64,000 bases of DNA from Bacillus sp. ISL-41. Lineage in GTDB: Bacteria; Bacillota; Bacilli; Bacillales; Cytobacillaceae. How positions within the stretch are numbered: position 1 is the stretch's first letter; each line of letters starts with the position of its first letter. The stretch covers positions 1-64,000 of the forward strand of contig NZ_JAGGQP010000007.1 in NCBI RefSeq assembly GCF_018613235.1. The letters run 5' to 3'. Of this stretch, positions 54,541 to 64,000 are shown one piece after another. Made by a program: the position numbers and the translations under genes. The notes under the pieces were generated by a model. That model ran no database searches, was not told the DNA's origin, and worked only from the letters and a program-made list of their open reading frames with translations.

Positions 54541-56001
54541 ATGAAATTACACGAATTGATTGGTTACTTGCGCCCGTTCGTGGATTACAAGGGAGAAAAT
54601 CCCGAAATTACTTCAATTGAAAATGATAACCGCAGAGTGACTCCTGGAAGTTTATTCATATGCATAAAAGGTTATACAGTTGATGGTCATGATTTTGCAG
54701 GTTCAGCAGTGAAAAATGGAGCTGCAGCTGTTCTCGCTGAACGGGAATTACCTGTGAATGTCCCGGTAATTGTTGTCAAGGACACTGTCCGGGCAATGGC
54801 AGTGCTTGCTGATGCTTTCTTTGGCCAGCCTAGCCAGAAGCTTCATATGGTAGGGATAACGGGTACCAATGGAAAAACGACGACCAGCCATATTATTGAA
54901 CAGATTTTCAAGGATGCCGGCCAGAAGACCGGTCTGATTGGAACGATGTACACCAAGATCGGCGAGCAAATCTTTGAAGTCAAGAATACAACTCCTGAAA
55001 GCCTGACTTTGCAAAAGACATTCAAGAGGATGGTTGACGAACAGGTTGAGTCAGCAGTAATGGAGGTATCATCGCATGCGCTCGTTTATGGCCGTGTCCA
55101 TGGTACGGATTACAATGTTGCTGTTTTCACAAACCTGACGCAGGACCATTTGGACTACCACAAGACTATGGAAGAATACAGAAAAGCGAAGGGGCTTCTG
55201 TTTTCACAGCTCGGAAATGCCTTTAATCATGATAAACCTAAATTTGCCGTCCTGAATGCAGATGACCCGGCAAGTGACGAATTCGCCATGCTGACAACTG
55301 CCCATATATTAACTTACGGCATTGATAACCATGCTGACCTGCAGGCGATCAACATCGCGATGACAGCAAGCGGTACATCATTTGATTTGGTCAGTCCTTT
55401 TGGCGTGAAAAAGGTAAACATCCAGTTGATTGGCAAGTTCAGCATCTATAATGTACTCGCCAGCATCGGAGCTGCCGTCGTCTCCGGCTTATCTTTAGAT
55501 GATATCATCGCCTCTGTGGAAGGTGTAAAGGGAGTTTCGGGAAGGTTTGAAGTAGTCGATGCGGGACAGGATTTCTCTGTGATTGTTGACTATGCCCATA
55601 CACCGGATAGCCTTGAGAATGTCCTTAAAACCATACAGCAATTTGCCCAGAAAAAGGTATTTTGTGTAGTAGGCTGTGGTGGTGACCGTGATCGCACCAA
55701 GCGTCCGCTTATGGCGAAAATCGCCTGTGAATATTCTACAGATGCTATCTTCACATCGGATAACCCGCGAAGCGAGGATCCGGCAGAAATCATCAAGGAT
55801 ATGGAAGAAGGAGTAAAGGGTGAAGTGTATACTTCAATCATTGATAGGAAGGAAGCTATCCAGCATGCCGTGAAAAATGCGAAGTCAGGAGATGTCATCC
55901 TGATTGCTGGCAAGGGCCACGAAACATACCAGCAAATTGGTGACAGAACATTTGACTTTGATGACCGAATTGTGGCACGCGAGGCGATAGAGGAGAGGTA
56001 A
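54541..56001 (+). CDS. murE: UDP-MurNAc-L-Ala-D-Glu:meso-DAP ligase MurE
   Basis: Adds the third amino acid of the peptidoglycan stem. 486 residues. The ATP loop is [17 protein letters not shown] (about 107-123), the central lysine block is VMEVSSHAL, and the specificity motif DNPRSEDP (about 405-412) predicts meso-diaminopimelate rather than lysine. I chose ATG at 54541 as family-consistent ([10 protein letters not shown]); a TTG 9 bases upstream overlaps the AGAGGA site. The next gene is closely spaced. Confidence 0.95.
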   Translation: MKLHELIGYLRPFVDYKGENPEITSIENDNRRVTPGSLFICIKGYTVDGHDFAGSAVKNGAAAVLAERELPVNVPVIVVKDTVRAMAVLADAFFGQPSQKLHMVGITGTNGKTTTSHIIEQIFKDAGQKTGLIGTMYTKIGEQIFEVKNTTPESLTLQKTFKRMVDEQVESAVMEVSSHALVYGRVHGTDYNVAVFTNLTQDHLDYHKTMEEYRKAKGLLFSQLGNAFNHDKPKFAVLNADDPASDEFAMLTTAHILTYGIDNHADLQAINIAMTASGTSFDLVSPFGVKKVNIQLIGKFSIYNVLASIGAAVVSGLSLDDIIASVEGVKGVSGRFEVVDAGQDFSVIVDYAHTPDSLENVLKTIQQFAQKKVFCVVGCGGDRDRTKRPLMAKIACEYSTDAIFTSDNPRSEDPAEIIKDMEEGVKGEVYTSIIDRKEAIQHAVKNAKSGDVILIAGKGHETYQQIGDRTFDFDDRIVAREAIEER

Positions 56002-56002
56002 T

Positions 56003-56452
56003 ATGCTGACATACCAGGATGTTTCAAGTCTTTTTTCAAGAACAACTGGAATAAAGGGTGAGAATATCTGCTTTCATACTGTAAGCAGTCTCGCTGACGC
56101 CAAGCAGCCTAAAGGGCTGTTTGTCCCTGTATTGAATGATTCAGGTACTCTGCAGGAAGCGATTTCGAATGGCGCTGTGGCAGCTGTCTGGCCTGAAGGA
56201 GAGCAGGTGCCGGCATATGCGCCAAACCACTTCCCGATTTTTTACACACAAGATAATTTGAAAGGCTTAGAGAAAATTATGAACTCATACTATGATTACT
56301 TATCAAAACACGAAGAGATCAAGGAAAGAACTAAATTCATTTTCCTGAACAAAGCACTTCTTAATGAAGCTGATGAAACATATGATATAGCTGTGATGGC
56401 TGAAAACATCAATGGTCTTGGCAGCAATAAGAATAAGGCAGGTGAGGAATAG
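56003..56452 (+). CDS. Orphan Mur-ligase N-terminal-like domain protein
   Basis: A 149-residue protein inserted between murE and mraY, where B. subtilis has no gene. The segment [20 protein letters not shown]... [11 protein letters not shown]... [16 protein letters not shown] follows the N-terminal substrate-binding domain of MurE/MurF ligases, but the ATP-binding central domain and C-terminal domain are missing altogether. It is tightly packed (start 1 base after murE stop, mraY starts 1 base after its stop) and has its own ribosome site (GAGGAGAGG). Function unknown; a regulatory or degraded MurF fragment are both possible. Confidence 0.7.
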   Translation: MLTYQDVSSLFSRTTGIKGENICFHTVSSLADAKQPKGLFVPVLNDSGTLQEAISNGAVAAVWPEGEQVPAYAPNHFPIFYTQDNLKGLEKIMNSYYDYLSKHEEIKERTKFIFLNKALLNEADETYDIAVMAENINGLGSNKNKAGEE

Positions 56453-56453
56453 A

Positions 56454-57428
56454 ATGCTGGAGCAAGTTATCTTTTTCACAATATTAATGGGTTTTCTGAT
56501 CACTGTCCTGCTTTCTCCAGTGTTTATTCCTTTTTTGAGAAGGCTTAAATTTGGTCAGAGCATCAGAGAAGAAGGGCCGAAATCGCATCAGAAAAAAACA
56601 GGTACACCAACTATGGGCGGCGTGATGATCTTAATCTCTATCACAATTACGACACTTGTGATGACAGGGAAGTTCTCTCAGCCTTCAGTGGAAACGTATC
56701 TGTTGTTATTTGTTACTTTAGGATTTGGCCTGCTTGGGTTTATGGATGACTTCATCAAGGTTGTTATGAAGCGAAACCTTGGCTTGACTTCAAAACAAAA
56801 GCTGCTTGGCCAGATTATTATTTCCGTTATTTTTTATTTCATCTTCAAGCAGAGTGATTTTTCAACAGAAGTCAGCATCCCATTAACTGACATATCTTTT
56901 GATCTTGGATGGGGATATGCCCTATTTATTATTTTCTGGATGGTCGGGTTTTCAAATGCTGTTAACCTGACGGACGGGCTTGACGGGCTGGTTTCCGGTA
57001 CTGCTGCCATTGCGTTTGGTGCATTCGCAGTACTTGCCTGGAGCCAATCTCAATACGAGCTGTCGATTTTTTCGGTAGCGGTCGTGGGCGCTGTTTTGGG
57101 ATTCCTGGTATTTAATGCGCATCCGGCGAAAGTGTTCATGGGAGACACGGGTTCGCTTGCCTTGGGTGGGGCGATCGCAACTGTCGCCATCCTGGCAAAG
57201 CTTGAGATAATCCTGATCATCATTGGCGGTATTTTCGTAATAGAAACATTATCTGTTATCCTTCAGGTTATCTCCTTTAAAACCACAGGGAAAAGAATTT
57301 TCAGGATGAGTCCGCTTCACCATCACTATGAGTTGATTGGCTGGTCAGAATGGCGTGTCGTTGTCACATTCTGGACTGTCGGCCTGCTTTTTGCGATCCT
57401 AGGAATTTATATTGAGGTGTGGATCTAA
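56454..57428 (+). CDS. mraY: Phospho-MurNAc-pentapeptide-transferase MraY
   Basis: Membrane enzyme that forms lipid I from UDP-MurNAc-pentapeptide and undecaprenyl phosphate. 324 residues, same as B. subtilis, with ten helices. Motifs: [17 protein letters not shown] (about 44-60), FMDDFIKV near 99-106, [13 protein letters not shown] near 174-186 and [13 protein letters not shown] near 292-304. I chose ATG at 56454 (MLEQVIFF) with GGTGAGG upstream; the open frame before it is not family-like. Confidence 0.96.
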   Translation: MLEQVIFFTILMGFLITVLLSPVFIPFLRRLKFGQSIREEGPKSHQKKTGTPTMGGVMILISITITTLVMTGKFSQPSVETYLLLFVTLGFGLLGFMDDFIKVVMKRNLGLTSKQKLLGQIIISVIFYFIFKQSDFSTEVSIPLTDISFDLGWGYALFIIFWMVGFSNAVNLTDGLDGLVSGTAAIAFGAFAVLAWSQSQYELSIFSVAVVGAVLGFLVFNAHPAKVFMGDTGSLALGGAIATVAILAKLEIILIIIGGIFVIETLSVILQVISFKTTGKRIFRMSPLHHHYELIGWSEWRVVVTFWTVGLLFAILGIYIEVWI

Positions 57429-58781
57429 ATGAAAGATATTAAAACATATCAACATAAAAAAATACTTGTACTTGGCCTTGCCAAGAGTGGAGTCAGTGCA
57501 GCGGCTCTACTACATAAATTAGGGGCTTTTGTAACGGTCAATGACAGCAAGCCTCTTGCTGAAAATCCAGAAGCGCAAGGATTGCTTGAGCAGGGAATTA
57601 AGGTTGTTTGTGGAAGCCACCCAATCGAATTGATGGACGAAGGTTTTGAACTGGTCGTCAAGAACCCGGGAATTCCATACTATAACCCTATGATTCAAAA
57701 AGCGATTGAAAAGGAAATTCCGATTATCACTGAAGTTGAACTGGCATACCAGATTTCTGATGCACCACTGATTGGCATAACAGGCACGAACGGAAAGACG
57801 ACTACTACAACGCTGATTTTCGAAATGCTTGAAGCGGGGGAGAAGCATCCGTTGATTGCAGGCAATATCGGAACTGTTGCATCAGGTGTTGCCCAGGAAG
57901 CAACTGCTGAGAATACGATTGTTATCGAACTGTCTTCCTTTCAACTAATGGGGATCGACCAGTTTAAACCGCGTATTGCCATCATTACAAATCTGTATGA
58001 CGCACACCTGGATTATCACGGCACGAGGAAAGAATATATGGGAGCGAAAGCTCGTATTACCCAGAACCAGACTGAAGAAGACTTCCTGATTGTCAATGCC
58101 GACCAGGAGGAATGCATGGGAATTGCCCGCAATTCGAAAGCGCAAATCGTTCCTTTTTCAACAAGGAAGGTGCTTGAAAACGGTGCTTATGTAAAGGATG
58201 GCTGGGTTTACTTTAACGGGGAGCAAATTATTGAAACGAAGGATATCGTCCTGCCGGGCAAGCATAATCTGGAGAATATACTATCAGCCGTAGCGGCGAC
58301 GCTGCTTTCAGGTGCAGATAAAGAGGCCATCAGTAAGGTGCTTACAACCTTCGCAGGCGTACGTCACAGGCTTCAGTATGTGGCCACTATCGATGAACGT
58401 AAATTTTATAATGACTCAAAAGCTACCAATATTTTAGCAACTGAAAATGCCCTGGCGGCTTTCGGTGCCCCGATTGTATTGCTGGCCGGCGGTCTTGACA
58501 GAGGCAACTCTTTTGATGAGCTTGTTCCTTCACTGAAAAATGTAAAGACCTTGATCACCTTTGGAGAAACAGCTGAAAAAGTTGGACAGGCTGGACAGGA
58601 TGCAGGAATAAAAACGATTCTGCGGGCCGATAATGTGGAAAAGGCCGTTCCCGTGGCATTTGAACATTCAGAACCCGGTGATGTTATCCTGCTGTCTCCT
58701 GCTTGCGCAAGCTGGGATCAGTACAAAACTTTTGAGGTCAGAGGAGACATGTTTATCGAGGCCGTGCATAAGCTTAAGTAA
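57429..58781 (+). CDS. murD: UDP-MurNAc-L-Ala:D-Glu ligase MurD
   Basis: Adds D-glutamate, the second stem amino acid. 450 residues, normal length. The N-terminal Rossmann motif is [12 protein letters not shown], the ATP loop [14 protein letters not shown] is near 116-129, and the C-terminal domain has [22 protein letters not shown]. Its ATG immediately follows the mraY stop codon. Confidence 0.96.
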   Translation: MKDIKTYQHKKILVLGLAKSGVSAAALLHKLGAFVTVNDSKPLAENPEAQGLLEQGIKVVCGSHPIELMDEGFELVVKNPGIPYYNPMIQKAIEKEIPIITEVELAYQISDAPLIGITGTNGKTTTTTLIFEMLEAGEKHPLIAGNIGTVASGVAQEATAENTIVIELSSFQLMGIDQFKPRIAIITNLYDAHLDYHGTRKEYMGAKARITQNQTEEDFLIVNADQEECMGIARNSKAQIVPFSTRKVLENGAYVKDGWVYFNGEQIIETKDIVLPGKHNLENILSAVAATLLSGADKEAISKVLTTFAGVRHRLQYVATIDERKFYNDSKATNILATENALAAFGAPIVLLAGGLDRGNSFDELVPSLKNVKTLITFGETAEKVGQAGQDAGIKTILRADNVEKAVPVAFEHSEPGDVILLSPACASWDQYKTFEVRGDMFIEAVHKLK

Positions 58782-58883
58782 GGGCTTGTCTTGGACAACA
58801 TGACTCACCGATGCTTGGCCTCATTGCAGGCTGGATGGGAAGCGGCATATGAGCCCTAAATCATACAGCCGAGGTGTATTGCT

Positions 58884-59984
58884 TTGCCAACGAAAAAAAC
58901 GACTCCAGACATATTCCTGATGATTGTAACATTTACGCTTTTGGCAGTAGGTTTAATCATGGTTTACAGCGCAAGTGCTGTCTGGGCGGATTATAAGTTC
59001 AATGATTCCTTCTTCTTTGCGAAACGGCAGATGCTGTTTGCAGGCGTCGGGATCGTCGCGATGTTCTTTATCATGAATATTGACTACTGGACATGGAGGA
59101 CTTGGGCAAAGGTCATTTTGATCATCTGTTTTGTCCTGCTGATCCTTGTGCTGATTCCTGGAATCGGCAATATGCGGAATGGGTCCAGGAGCTGGATAGG
59201 AGTAGGAGCCTTCTCAGTACAGCCATCCGAATTCATGAAAATCGCGATGATTGCCTTCCTCGCGAAGTTTCTGTCAGAGAACCAGAAGGCGATCACGTCA
59301 TTCAAGCAGGGACTGTTTCCTTCATTAGGACTAGTATTTTTGGCATTTGGCCTAATTATGCTGCAGCCGGATTTAGGTACAGGAACTGTCATGGTTGGCA
59401 CTTCTGTGGTTATCATCTTTATTGCCGGAGCCAGGATAAGTCATTTTGTCGGCCTCGGACTGTTAGGGGTGGCCGGCTTTGTCGGACTGATCATTTCCGC
59501 TCCATACAGGATGAAACGAATTACATCCTTCCTTGACCCATGGCAGGATCCACTCGGAAGCGGCTTCCAGATGATTCAATCGCTGTATGCGATCGGACCA
59601 GGTGGGCTGTTCGGTCTTGGTCTTGGGCAAAGCAGGCAAAAATTCTTTTACCTGCCTGAGCCGCAAACTGATTTTATTTTTGCGATTCTTGCTGAAGAGC
59701 TCGGGTTCATCGGCGGTTCACTGATTCTTCTATTATTCTCATTACTGCTTTGGAGAGGTATAAGGATTGCACTGGGCGCTCCCGATTTATTTGGAACTTT
59801 CCTGGCGACTGGGATCATCGCGATGATTGCGATCCAGGTAATGATCAATATCGGTGTTGTAACCGGGCTTATGCCTGTTACCGGTATCACGCTTCCATTC
59901 CTGAGTTACGGTGGTTCATCCCTGACATTGATGTTGATGGCTGTAGGGGTGCTGCTGAATATCAGTCGCCACTCGCGATATTAA
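58884..59984 (+). CDS. spoVE: SEDS family sporulation glycosyltransferase SpoVE
   Basis: A 366-residue polytopic membrane protein, same length as B. subtilis SpoVE, that pairs with SpoVD in the spore cortex machinery. SEDS motifs: GLIMVYSASAVWA, RSWIGVGAFSVQPSEFMKIA, LQPDLGTGTVM and ITLPFLSYGGSSLTLMLM. The start is TTG with GAGGTG upstream. Location between murD and murG, plus the shorter C-terminus, separates it from ftsW at 11146. Confidence 0.94.
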   Translation: MPTKKTTPDIFLMIVTFTLLAVGLIMVYSASAVWADYKFNDSFFFAKRQMLFAGVGIVAMFFIMNIDYWTWRTWAKVILIICFVLLILVLIPGIGNMRNGSRSWIGVGAFSVQPSEFMKIAMIAFLAKFLSENQKAITSFKQGLFPSLGLVFLAFGLIMLQPDLGTGTVMVGTSVVIIFIAGARISHFVGLGLLGVAGFVGLIISAPYRMKRITSFLDPWQDPLGSGFQMIQSLYAIGPGGLFGLGLGQSRQKFFYLPEPQTDFIFAILAEELGFIGGSLILLLFSLLLWRGIRIALGAPDLFGTFLATGIIAMIAIQVMINIGVVTGLMPVTGITLPFLSYGGSSLTLMLMAVGVLLNISRHSRY

Positions 59985-59993
59985 ACTGTCACT

Positions 59994-60029
59994 AAAACAA
60001 AAGACCCTGCCTCAGGGTCTTTTGTTTTT
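59994..60029 (+). terminator. Terminator of spoVE
   Basis: Perfect 16-bp stem AAAACAAAAGACCCTG and its complement, 3-base loop, T-run. Confidence 0.92.
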
Positions 60030-60196
60030 GATAATTTTTCCTCATGTAAGTTATGATTTTAACAGGACCCGGAAATTCGGACATGTTCTGTGAATATGTT
60101 AGGAATATGGCTTTGTTCATGCTATATTACATTTAAATAACAATATCTTTAAAAACTGTTCTGAAGTTTAGAATATAGTAGAATAGGGTAAAACCG

Positions 60197-60226
60197 GGGA
60201 GTGCCTTTTTTAAAGGCTCCTTTTTC
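60197..60226 (+). terminator. Terminator-like hairpin before murG
   Basis: Stem GGAG-GCCTTT paired with AAAGGC-TCC, followed by TTTTTC. No gene ends here, so it may be an attenuator or part of a leader; the 60030-60290 interval otherwise shows no gene. Confidence 0.4.
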
Positions 60227-60295
60227 ACAGTCATAATTCACATCACGGAATCCGGAAAAAAACTGGTGTGTAAATGCAAGCGTGATATACGTGAC

Positions 60296-60482
60296 TAAAA
60301 AAGGCTGTTTTCGCATTGATTGTTGCTTTTTAGACGGGTACTCGTAATCGGGATAGTAAAGGGATCAGGCTCTTGTCGAGGAGACTTATGAACAAGCATT
60401 GATTTTTACTCGTAAAAACACATGCTCCCTTTTTACTATTTGTTGAGAGAGTAACAAAGTTTATGAAAGAGCCTTAAAAAAG
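60296..60482. mobile_element. MITE-like element, copy 2, upstream of murG
   Basis: Left end CTAAAAAAGGCTGTTTTCG and right end TGAAAGAGCCTTAAAAAAG form a terminal inverted repeat, with subterminal GTTGTT and AACAAAG. The ends match those of the element at 29721-29921, the interior does not. No ORF of its own. It stops just 24 bases before the murG start and so may carry or displace its promoter. Confidence 0.6.
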
Positions 60483-60506
60483 AGATAAGTTGTTGAGGTG
60501 TGGAAA

Positions 60507-61601
60507 ATGAAGATTGCAGTTAGCGGCGGCGGTACAGGAGGGCATATTTACCCTGCGCTCGCACTCATAAGGGAAATTCAAAAAAAAGATGAAAATGTTG
60601 AGTTTCTTTACATAGGGACAGAGAAAGGCCTTGAAAGCAAGCTTGTGCCCAGGGAAAATATCCCGTTCAAATCCATACATATCACAGGGTTCAAACGTAA
60701 AATTTCATTCGAAAACGTAAAGACGGTCCTGCGGTTCCTAAAAGGAGTTCGGGACAGTAAAAAAATGCTCAAGGAATTCAAACCTGATGTGGTCATTGGT
60801 ACCGGCGGCTATGTTTGCGGGCCTGTGGTCTATGCTGCTGCGAAAATGGGCATACCTACAATTGTCCATGAACAAAATAGCGTTCCAGGTTTGACGAATA
60901 AATTCCTGAGCCGTTATGTTGATAAAATCGCCATTTGCTTCGAGGAAGCAAGGGAATTCTTTCCTGAGCAAAAGGTTGTGCTGACTGGTAACCCGAGGGC
61001 ATCAGAGGTGTTGGGGCAGGATGGAATCAAAGGCAGGTTATCTGCCGGCCTGAAGCTTAAAATCCCAACTGTGCTCATTTTTGGCGGAAGCAGAGGTGCA
61101 AGGCCCATTAATGAGGCAGTTGTAAAAAGTCTGACTGAATTAAGCGGCAAACCGTATCAGGTTTTATATGTAACGGGTGATGTTCATTTTGAAGATGTCC
61201 GGAAGGAAGTTGAGCTTGTTGGAAGTCCGGAAAATGTCATTATCAAACCATTCATACACAATATGCCAGAGGTGTTATCCGCGGTAGATTTGACAGTAGC
61301 AAGGGCAGGGGCGACTACGCTGGCTGAACTCACCTCTTTGGGGATTCCCAGCATATTGATTCCAAGCCCATATGTAACCGACAATCATCAAGAAAAAAAC
61401 GCCCGGGCATTAAGTGAAAATGGAGCAGCCAAATTGCTGCTTGAAAAAGATCTCACAGGTCCCAAACTGGTTGAAAGCATTGACCATATTCTGGGACGTG
61501 AAGAGAAGCTGGCAGAAATGAAAAAGGCCGCAAAAAAACTAGGCATTCCTGACGCTGCCCAGAGACTGTACCGTCTCATGGAGGAATTAGCGAAAAAGTA
61601 G
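60507..61601 (+). CDS. murG: UDP-GlcNAc:undecaprenyl-PP-MurNAc-pentapeptide transferase MurG
   Basis: Makes lipid II from lipid I at the inner face of the membrane. 364 residues. The N-terminal glycine-rich loop [19 protein letters not shown] is near 2-20, the second glycine loop [16 protein letters not shown] near 186-201, and the C-terminal sugar-nucleotide site [23 protein letters not shown] near 262-284. I chose ATG at 60507; the GTG nine bases before it overlaps the GAGGTG site. Confidence 0.95.
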   Translation: MKIAVSGGGTGGHIYPALALIREIQKKDENVEFLYIGTEKGLESKLVPRENIPFKSIHITGFKRKISFENVKTVLRFLKGVRDSKKMLKEFKPDVVIGTGGYVCGPVVYAAAKMGIPTIVHEQNSVPGLTNKFLSRYVDKIAICFEEAREFFPEQKVVLTGNPRASEVLGQDGIKGRLSAGLKLKIPTVLIFGGSRGARPINEAVVKSLTELSGKPYQVLYVTGDVHFEDVRKEVELVGSPENVIIKPFIHNMPEVLSAVDLTVARAGATTLAELTSLGIPSILIPSPYVTDNHQEKNARALSENGAAKLLLEKDLTGPKLVESIDHILGREEKLAEMKKAAKKLGIPDAAQRLYRLMEELAKK

Positions 61602-61660
61602 CCTATAGGCATGCAACTGCATAAACTGTTCAAAAGCTGTCTCGTGAAAGGAAGGGTATT

Positions 61661-62569
61661 ATGAAGGATCTAGCTAGCAAACTTAGAGATTTGAGCATCG
61701 GTTCTATAAAAGAAAATGAACCGCTCGCAAACCACACCTCGATGAAAATAGGCGGACCTGCTGACATACTTATTGAACCTTCATCAATAGAAAATCTAGG
61801 AAAAGCGGTTGAAGTCATTAAGAATTCTGGTGTTAAATGGACCGTAATCGGCAGAGGATCGAATCTCCTCGTTTCAGATAAAGGAATTGAAGGTGTTGTC
61901 ATTAAGCTGGGTTCCGGACTTGATGATTTGGAGATTGATGGCACAAGAGTGACAGCAGGCGGAGGCCTTTCCCTGGTCAATTTTGCGATCACTATCAGCC
62001 GCAAAGGGCTTTCAGGACTGGAATTCGCCGGCGGAATTCCAGGGTCGATTGGCGGTGCGGTTTATATGAATGCCGGAGCACACGGATCGGATATTTCACA
62101 AATCCTCGAGAAAGCTTATGTGCTTTTTGAAGATGGCTCTCTTGAATGGCTCTCTAACGAAGAGATGAAATTCTCATATCGAACATCAGTCCTTCAGAAA
62201 GAAAGACCAGGAATTGTTGTAGGAGCCATTTTCCAGCTTGAAGAAGGGAATAAGGATGAAATTGTCGCGGAGCTGCAAAAAAACAAGGATTATCGAAAAG
62301 AAACACAGCCATATAACTTTCCAAGCTGCGGCAGTGTCTTCCGGAATCCACTGCCAAATTATGCTGGTAATTTAATCGAAAAATCAGGCTTAAAAGGCCA
62401 TCAAATTGGCGGAGCACAAATCTCCGAGCTTCATGCGAATTTCATTGTAAACAAAGGAAATGCCAAGGCGGAGGATGTTCTCGGTCTGATACAGCATGTA
62501 AAGGACACAGTCCTCGATTTACATGGTGTGAAAATGGAGACAGAGGTAGAAATTATCGGCCGGAAATAG
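61661..62569 (+). CDS. murB: UDP-N-acetylenolpyruvoylglucosamine reductase MurB
   Basis: FAD enzyme that reduces UDP-GlcNAc-enolpyruvate to UDP-MurNAc. 302 residues. Motifs: [17 protein letters not shown] (about 25-41), [39 protein letters not shown] (about 122-143) and the C-terminal SCGSVFRNP containing the catalytic Ser, with HANFIVNKG. The ATG follows AAAGGAAGGGTATT. Same place as in B. subtilis, between murG and divIB. Confidence 0.96.
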   Translation: MKDLASKLRDLSIGSIKENEPLANHTSMKIGGPADILIEPSSIENLGKAVEVIKNSGVKWTVIGRGSNLLVSDKGIEGVVIKLGSGLDDLEIDGTRVTAGGGLSLVNFAITISRKGLSGLEFAGGIPGSIGGAVYMNAGAHGSDISQILEKAYVLFEDGSLEWLSNEEMKFSYRTSVLQKERPGIVVGAIFQLEEGNKDEIVAELQKNKDYRKETQPYNFPSCGSVFRNPLPNYAGNLIEKSGLKGHQIGGAQISELHANFIVNKGNAKAEDVLGLIQHVKDTVLDLHGVKMETEVEIIGRK

Positions 62570-62639
62570 CAGGAAAGAGGTTCAGGCTGTCAATTTCTGT
62601 GATATAATAATTCATTAGATTAGGATGCTTACCTGATAG

Positions 62640-62680
62640 AAACGGCATGGCCAATTTTCATGCCGTTGGTTCTTCTTTTC
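62640..62680 (+). terminator. Terminator between murB and divIB
   Basis: Perfect 9-bp stem AACGGCATG/CATGCCGTT with a 9-base loop and a T/C-rich tail. Confidence 0.6.
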
Positions 62681-62831
62681 TTAGTGTGCTGCTGTACATA
62701 GCTTAATTGATTTAAATTTATGAGGCAGCTCCTGATCTAAATTATTATATAACGATGGCTATAACCTGCATGAGCAAGAAAAAAGGAGTTTTCTTCAGAG
62801 AAGGGGTTCAGCCGATAAAGTGGGGATTGAA

Positions 62832-63623
62832 ATGGACAAGAGGAAAATCGTCTCGATTGAAGACCGGATTCCAAAGTTAAAACATCAAAGGCGCAAGAAG
62901 GCCAATCGCAGGCTTATCATGCTGCTGGCTATGTTTTTTATATTAATAGCCGGTGTTATCTATTTTCAATCACCGCTTAGCAAGGTGAAGGATATTACTG
63001 TTTCAGGAAATGAATCCTATTCTTATGAACATATCGTTGAAAAAAGCGGAATCTCCTTCGACACGAATGTGTGGAAAATCAGCAAGGGTGAAATCGAAGG
63101 GGAACTGGAAAAAATCCAGGAGATCAAGCAAGCTACAGTGAACATAAAGCTTCCGAATACAGTCGACATCGTGCTTGAAGAATATAGCAGGCTAGCCTAT
63201 ATTTCAAAGGGGAAGAATTTTTATCCGGTTCTTGAAAATGGGAATATCCTAGGTGAAAAACAGATGGATGAAATCCCTGTCAATGCGCCCATTTTATTTG
63301 GATTCAAAGAAGGGAAAGTCCTGGATGAAATGATTGCTGCATTGGAGGAACTTCCAGAAGTGGTGATGAATTCAATTTCTGAAATCCACTCACAGCCAAT
63401 TAAAACGGACCGATATCTCATTAAGCTGTATATGAATGATGGATATGAGGTGAATGCTTCGCTCAGGACTTTTTCTGATAAAATGGCCCATTACCCATCA
63501 ATCGTCAGCCAGCTTGACCCTTCCAAGAAGGGTGTGATCGACCTTGAGGTTGGTTCCTATTTTAAAGCATATGAAGCAGAGGAAGCTGAGGAAGTTGAAA
63601 TTGAAAAAGAAAATGAACAGTAA
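62832..63623 (+). CDS. divIB: Cell division protein DivIB/FtsQ
   Basis: A 263-residue single-pass septal protein. Cytoplasmic tail with basic KLKHQRRKKANRRL, one helix (about 26-46), POTRA domain (about 50-120, SKVKDITVSGNESYSYEHI), then a beta domain ending KLYMNDGYEVNASLRTFSDKM and an acidic C-tail. I chose ATG at 62832 (GTGGGGATTG upstream); the GTG at 62820 is also possible. Confidence 0.9.
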   Translation: MDKRKIVSIEDRIPKLKHQRRKKANRRLIMLLAMFFILIAGVIYFQSPLSKVKDITVSGNESYSYEHIVEKSGISFDTNVWKISKGEIEGELEKIQEIKQATVNIKLPNTVDIVLEEYSRLAYISKGKNFYPVLENGNILGEKQMDEIPVNAPILFGFKEGKVLDEMIAALEELPEVVMNSISEIHSQPIKTDRYLIKLYMNDGYEVNASLRTFSDKMAHYPSIVSQLDPSKKGVIDLEVGSYFKAYEAEEAEEVEIEKENEQ

Positions 63624-64000
63624 TCGTGTAATTCTTTCGATTGTTTTCCTGGTCCTGGGCTTCATGGTCGCTTTTTCATTCCGTGTCACGCAGGACGAGG
63701 GAGACAAAAGCCAGGGTCTTACGGACAGACAGTGGGAGAAGCACTTAAGTTTGAGGAATGATTTAATAGAGCAGGAAGAAAAAAACCGAGAGCTCCAGAA
63801 AGAGTTGAATGCCAAGCAGGAAAAGGTGAGGGAAATAGAAGCCAGTCTTTCCAAAGAGGCTCAAGTTTTCTTTAACATGGCTGAGGACGCTGAAAAATAC
63901 CGTATGTATCTCGGAAAGGTGAAGGTCAGCGGAAAAGGTGTAAAAGTAACACTGGCTGATGGAGAGTATGACCCTGATGAGAAAAATATCAATAATTATC
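63601..64000 (+). CDS. ylxW: YlxW, DUF881 family protein (3' truncated by window end)
   Basis: Partial gene starting MKKKMNSNRVILSIVFLVLGFM, with an N-terminal helix (about 8-26), a coiled coil (LSLRNDLIEQEEKNRELQKELN) and the beginning of the DUF881 fold (GKGVKVTLADGEYDPDE). DUF881 proteins follow divIB in B. subtilis as ylxW and ylxX. The start is uncertain: TTG at 63601 has GAGGAAG upstream, ATG at 63613 is alternative. It overlaps divIB in another frame and continues beyond base 64000. Confidence 0.8.
   Translation, partial: MKKKMNSNRVILSIVFLVLGFMVAFSFRVTQDEGDKSQGLTDRQWEKHLSLRNDLIEQEEKNRELQKELNAKQEKVREIEASLSKEAQVFFNMAEDAEKYRMYLGKVKVSGKGVKVTLADGEYDPDEKNINNY

Overview
The window is a chromosomal stretch from a low-G+C, endospore-forming Firmicute of the family Bacillaceae. 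Gene order follows the Bacillus subtilis yktB-ylxW segment closely, and the proteins look like those of a relative such as Mesobacillus, Cytobacillus or Bacillus sensu lato (genus is my inference). Evidence includes sporulation genes (spoVD, spoVE, rsfA, ylbJ, ylbD, ylaJ), bacillithiol synthesis (bshC), an aa3/caa3-type oxidase cluster, and strong Shine-Dalgarno sites with frequent TTG/GTG starts. Most genes lie on the + strand. I see no rRNA, tRNA, phage, transposase or CRISPR array.

Layout. 1-525 has no gene and holds a diverged 209-bp tandem duplication rich in nested hairpins. 526-10913 carries yktB, ykzI, suhB, a GNAT gene, ylaF, typA, ylaH, ylaI, ylaJ, phoH-like ylaK, ylaL and ylaN. 11146-20624 carries ftsW and the cytochrome oxidase set ctaA-ctaBCDEF-ctaG plus a DUF420 gene; pycA, which sits between ftsW and ctaA in B. 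subtilis, is absent. 20728-23652 holds an Eis-like acetyltransferase, an AI-2E family permease and an Asp23-like gene. 23669-40665 is the ylbA-ylbP segment: ricF, rsmD with its ylbH-leader RNA, coaD, ylbJ, ylbK, ylbL, tmcAL, ylbN, rpmF and rsfA, with an added enoyl-CoA hydratase. 41027-44159 is a three-gene biotin-dependent acyl-CoA carboxylase operon inserted before panE. 44521-47612 holds panE, a DUF3397 gene and bshC. 48060-64000 is the division and cell wall cluster mraZ-rsmH-ftsL-pbpB-spoVD-murE-(MurF-N-like)-mraY-murD-spoVE-murG-murB-divIB-ylxW; ylxW runs off the right edge.

How the genes work together. The dcw block supplies peptidoglycan precursor enzymes (MurE, MraY, MurD, MurG, MurB), vegetative septal machinery (FtsL, PBP2B, DivIB, and FtsW upstream) and the sporulation synthase pair SpoVD-SpoVE. 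A terminator overlapping the pbpB stop codon lets spoVD be expressed separately. The cta genes make heme A and assemble the terminal oxidase.

Most unusual features. Three separate intergenic tandem arrays (6172-6747, 47669-47930, 52115-52238) differ in sequence but share a 52-bp period and one architecture: a hairpin spanning 33-36 nt followed by a linker of about 17-19 nt. In the first array the outer base pair changes from T-A to A-T in a compensatory way. There are also two MITE-like elements with matching inverted ends, a 130-bp REP-like palindrome, and an orphan Mur-ligase N-terminal domain inserted between murE and mraY.
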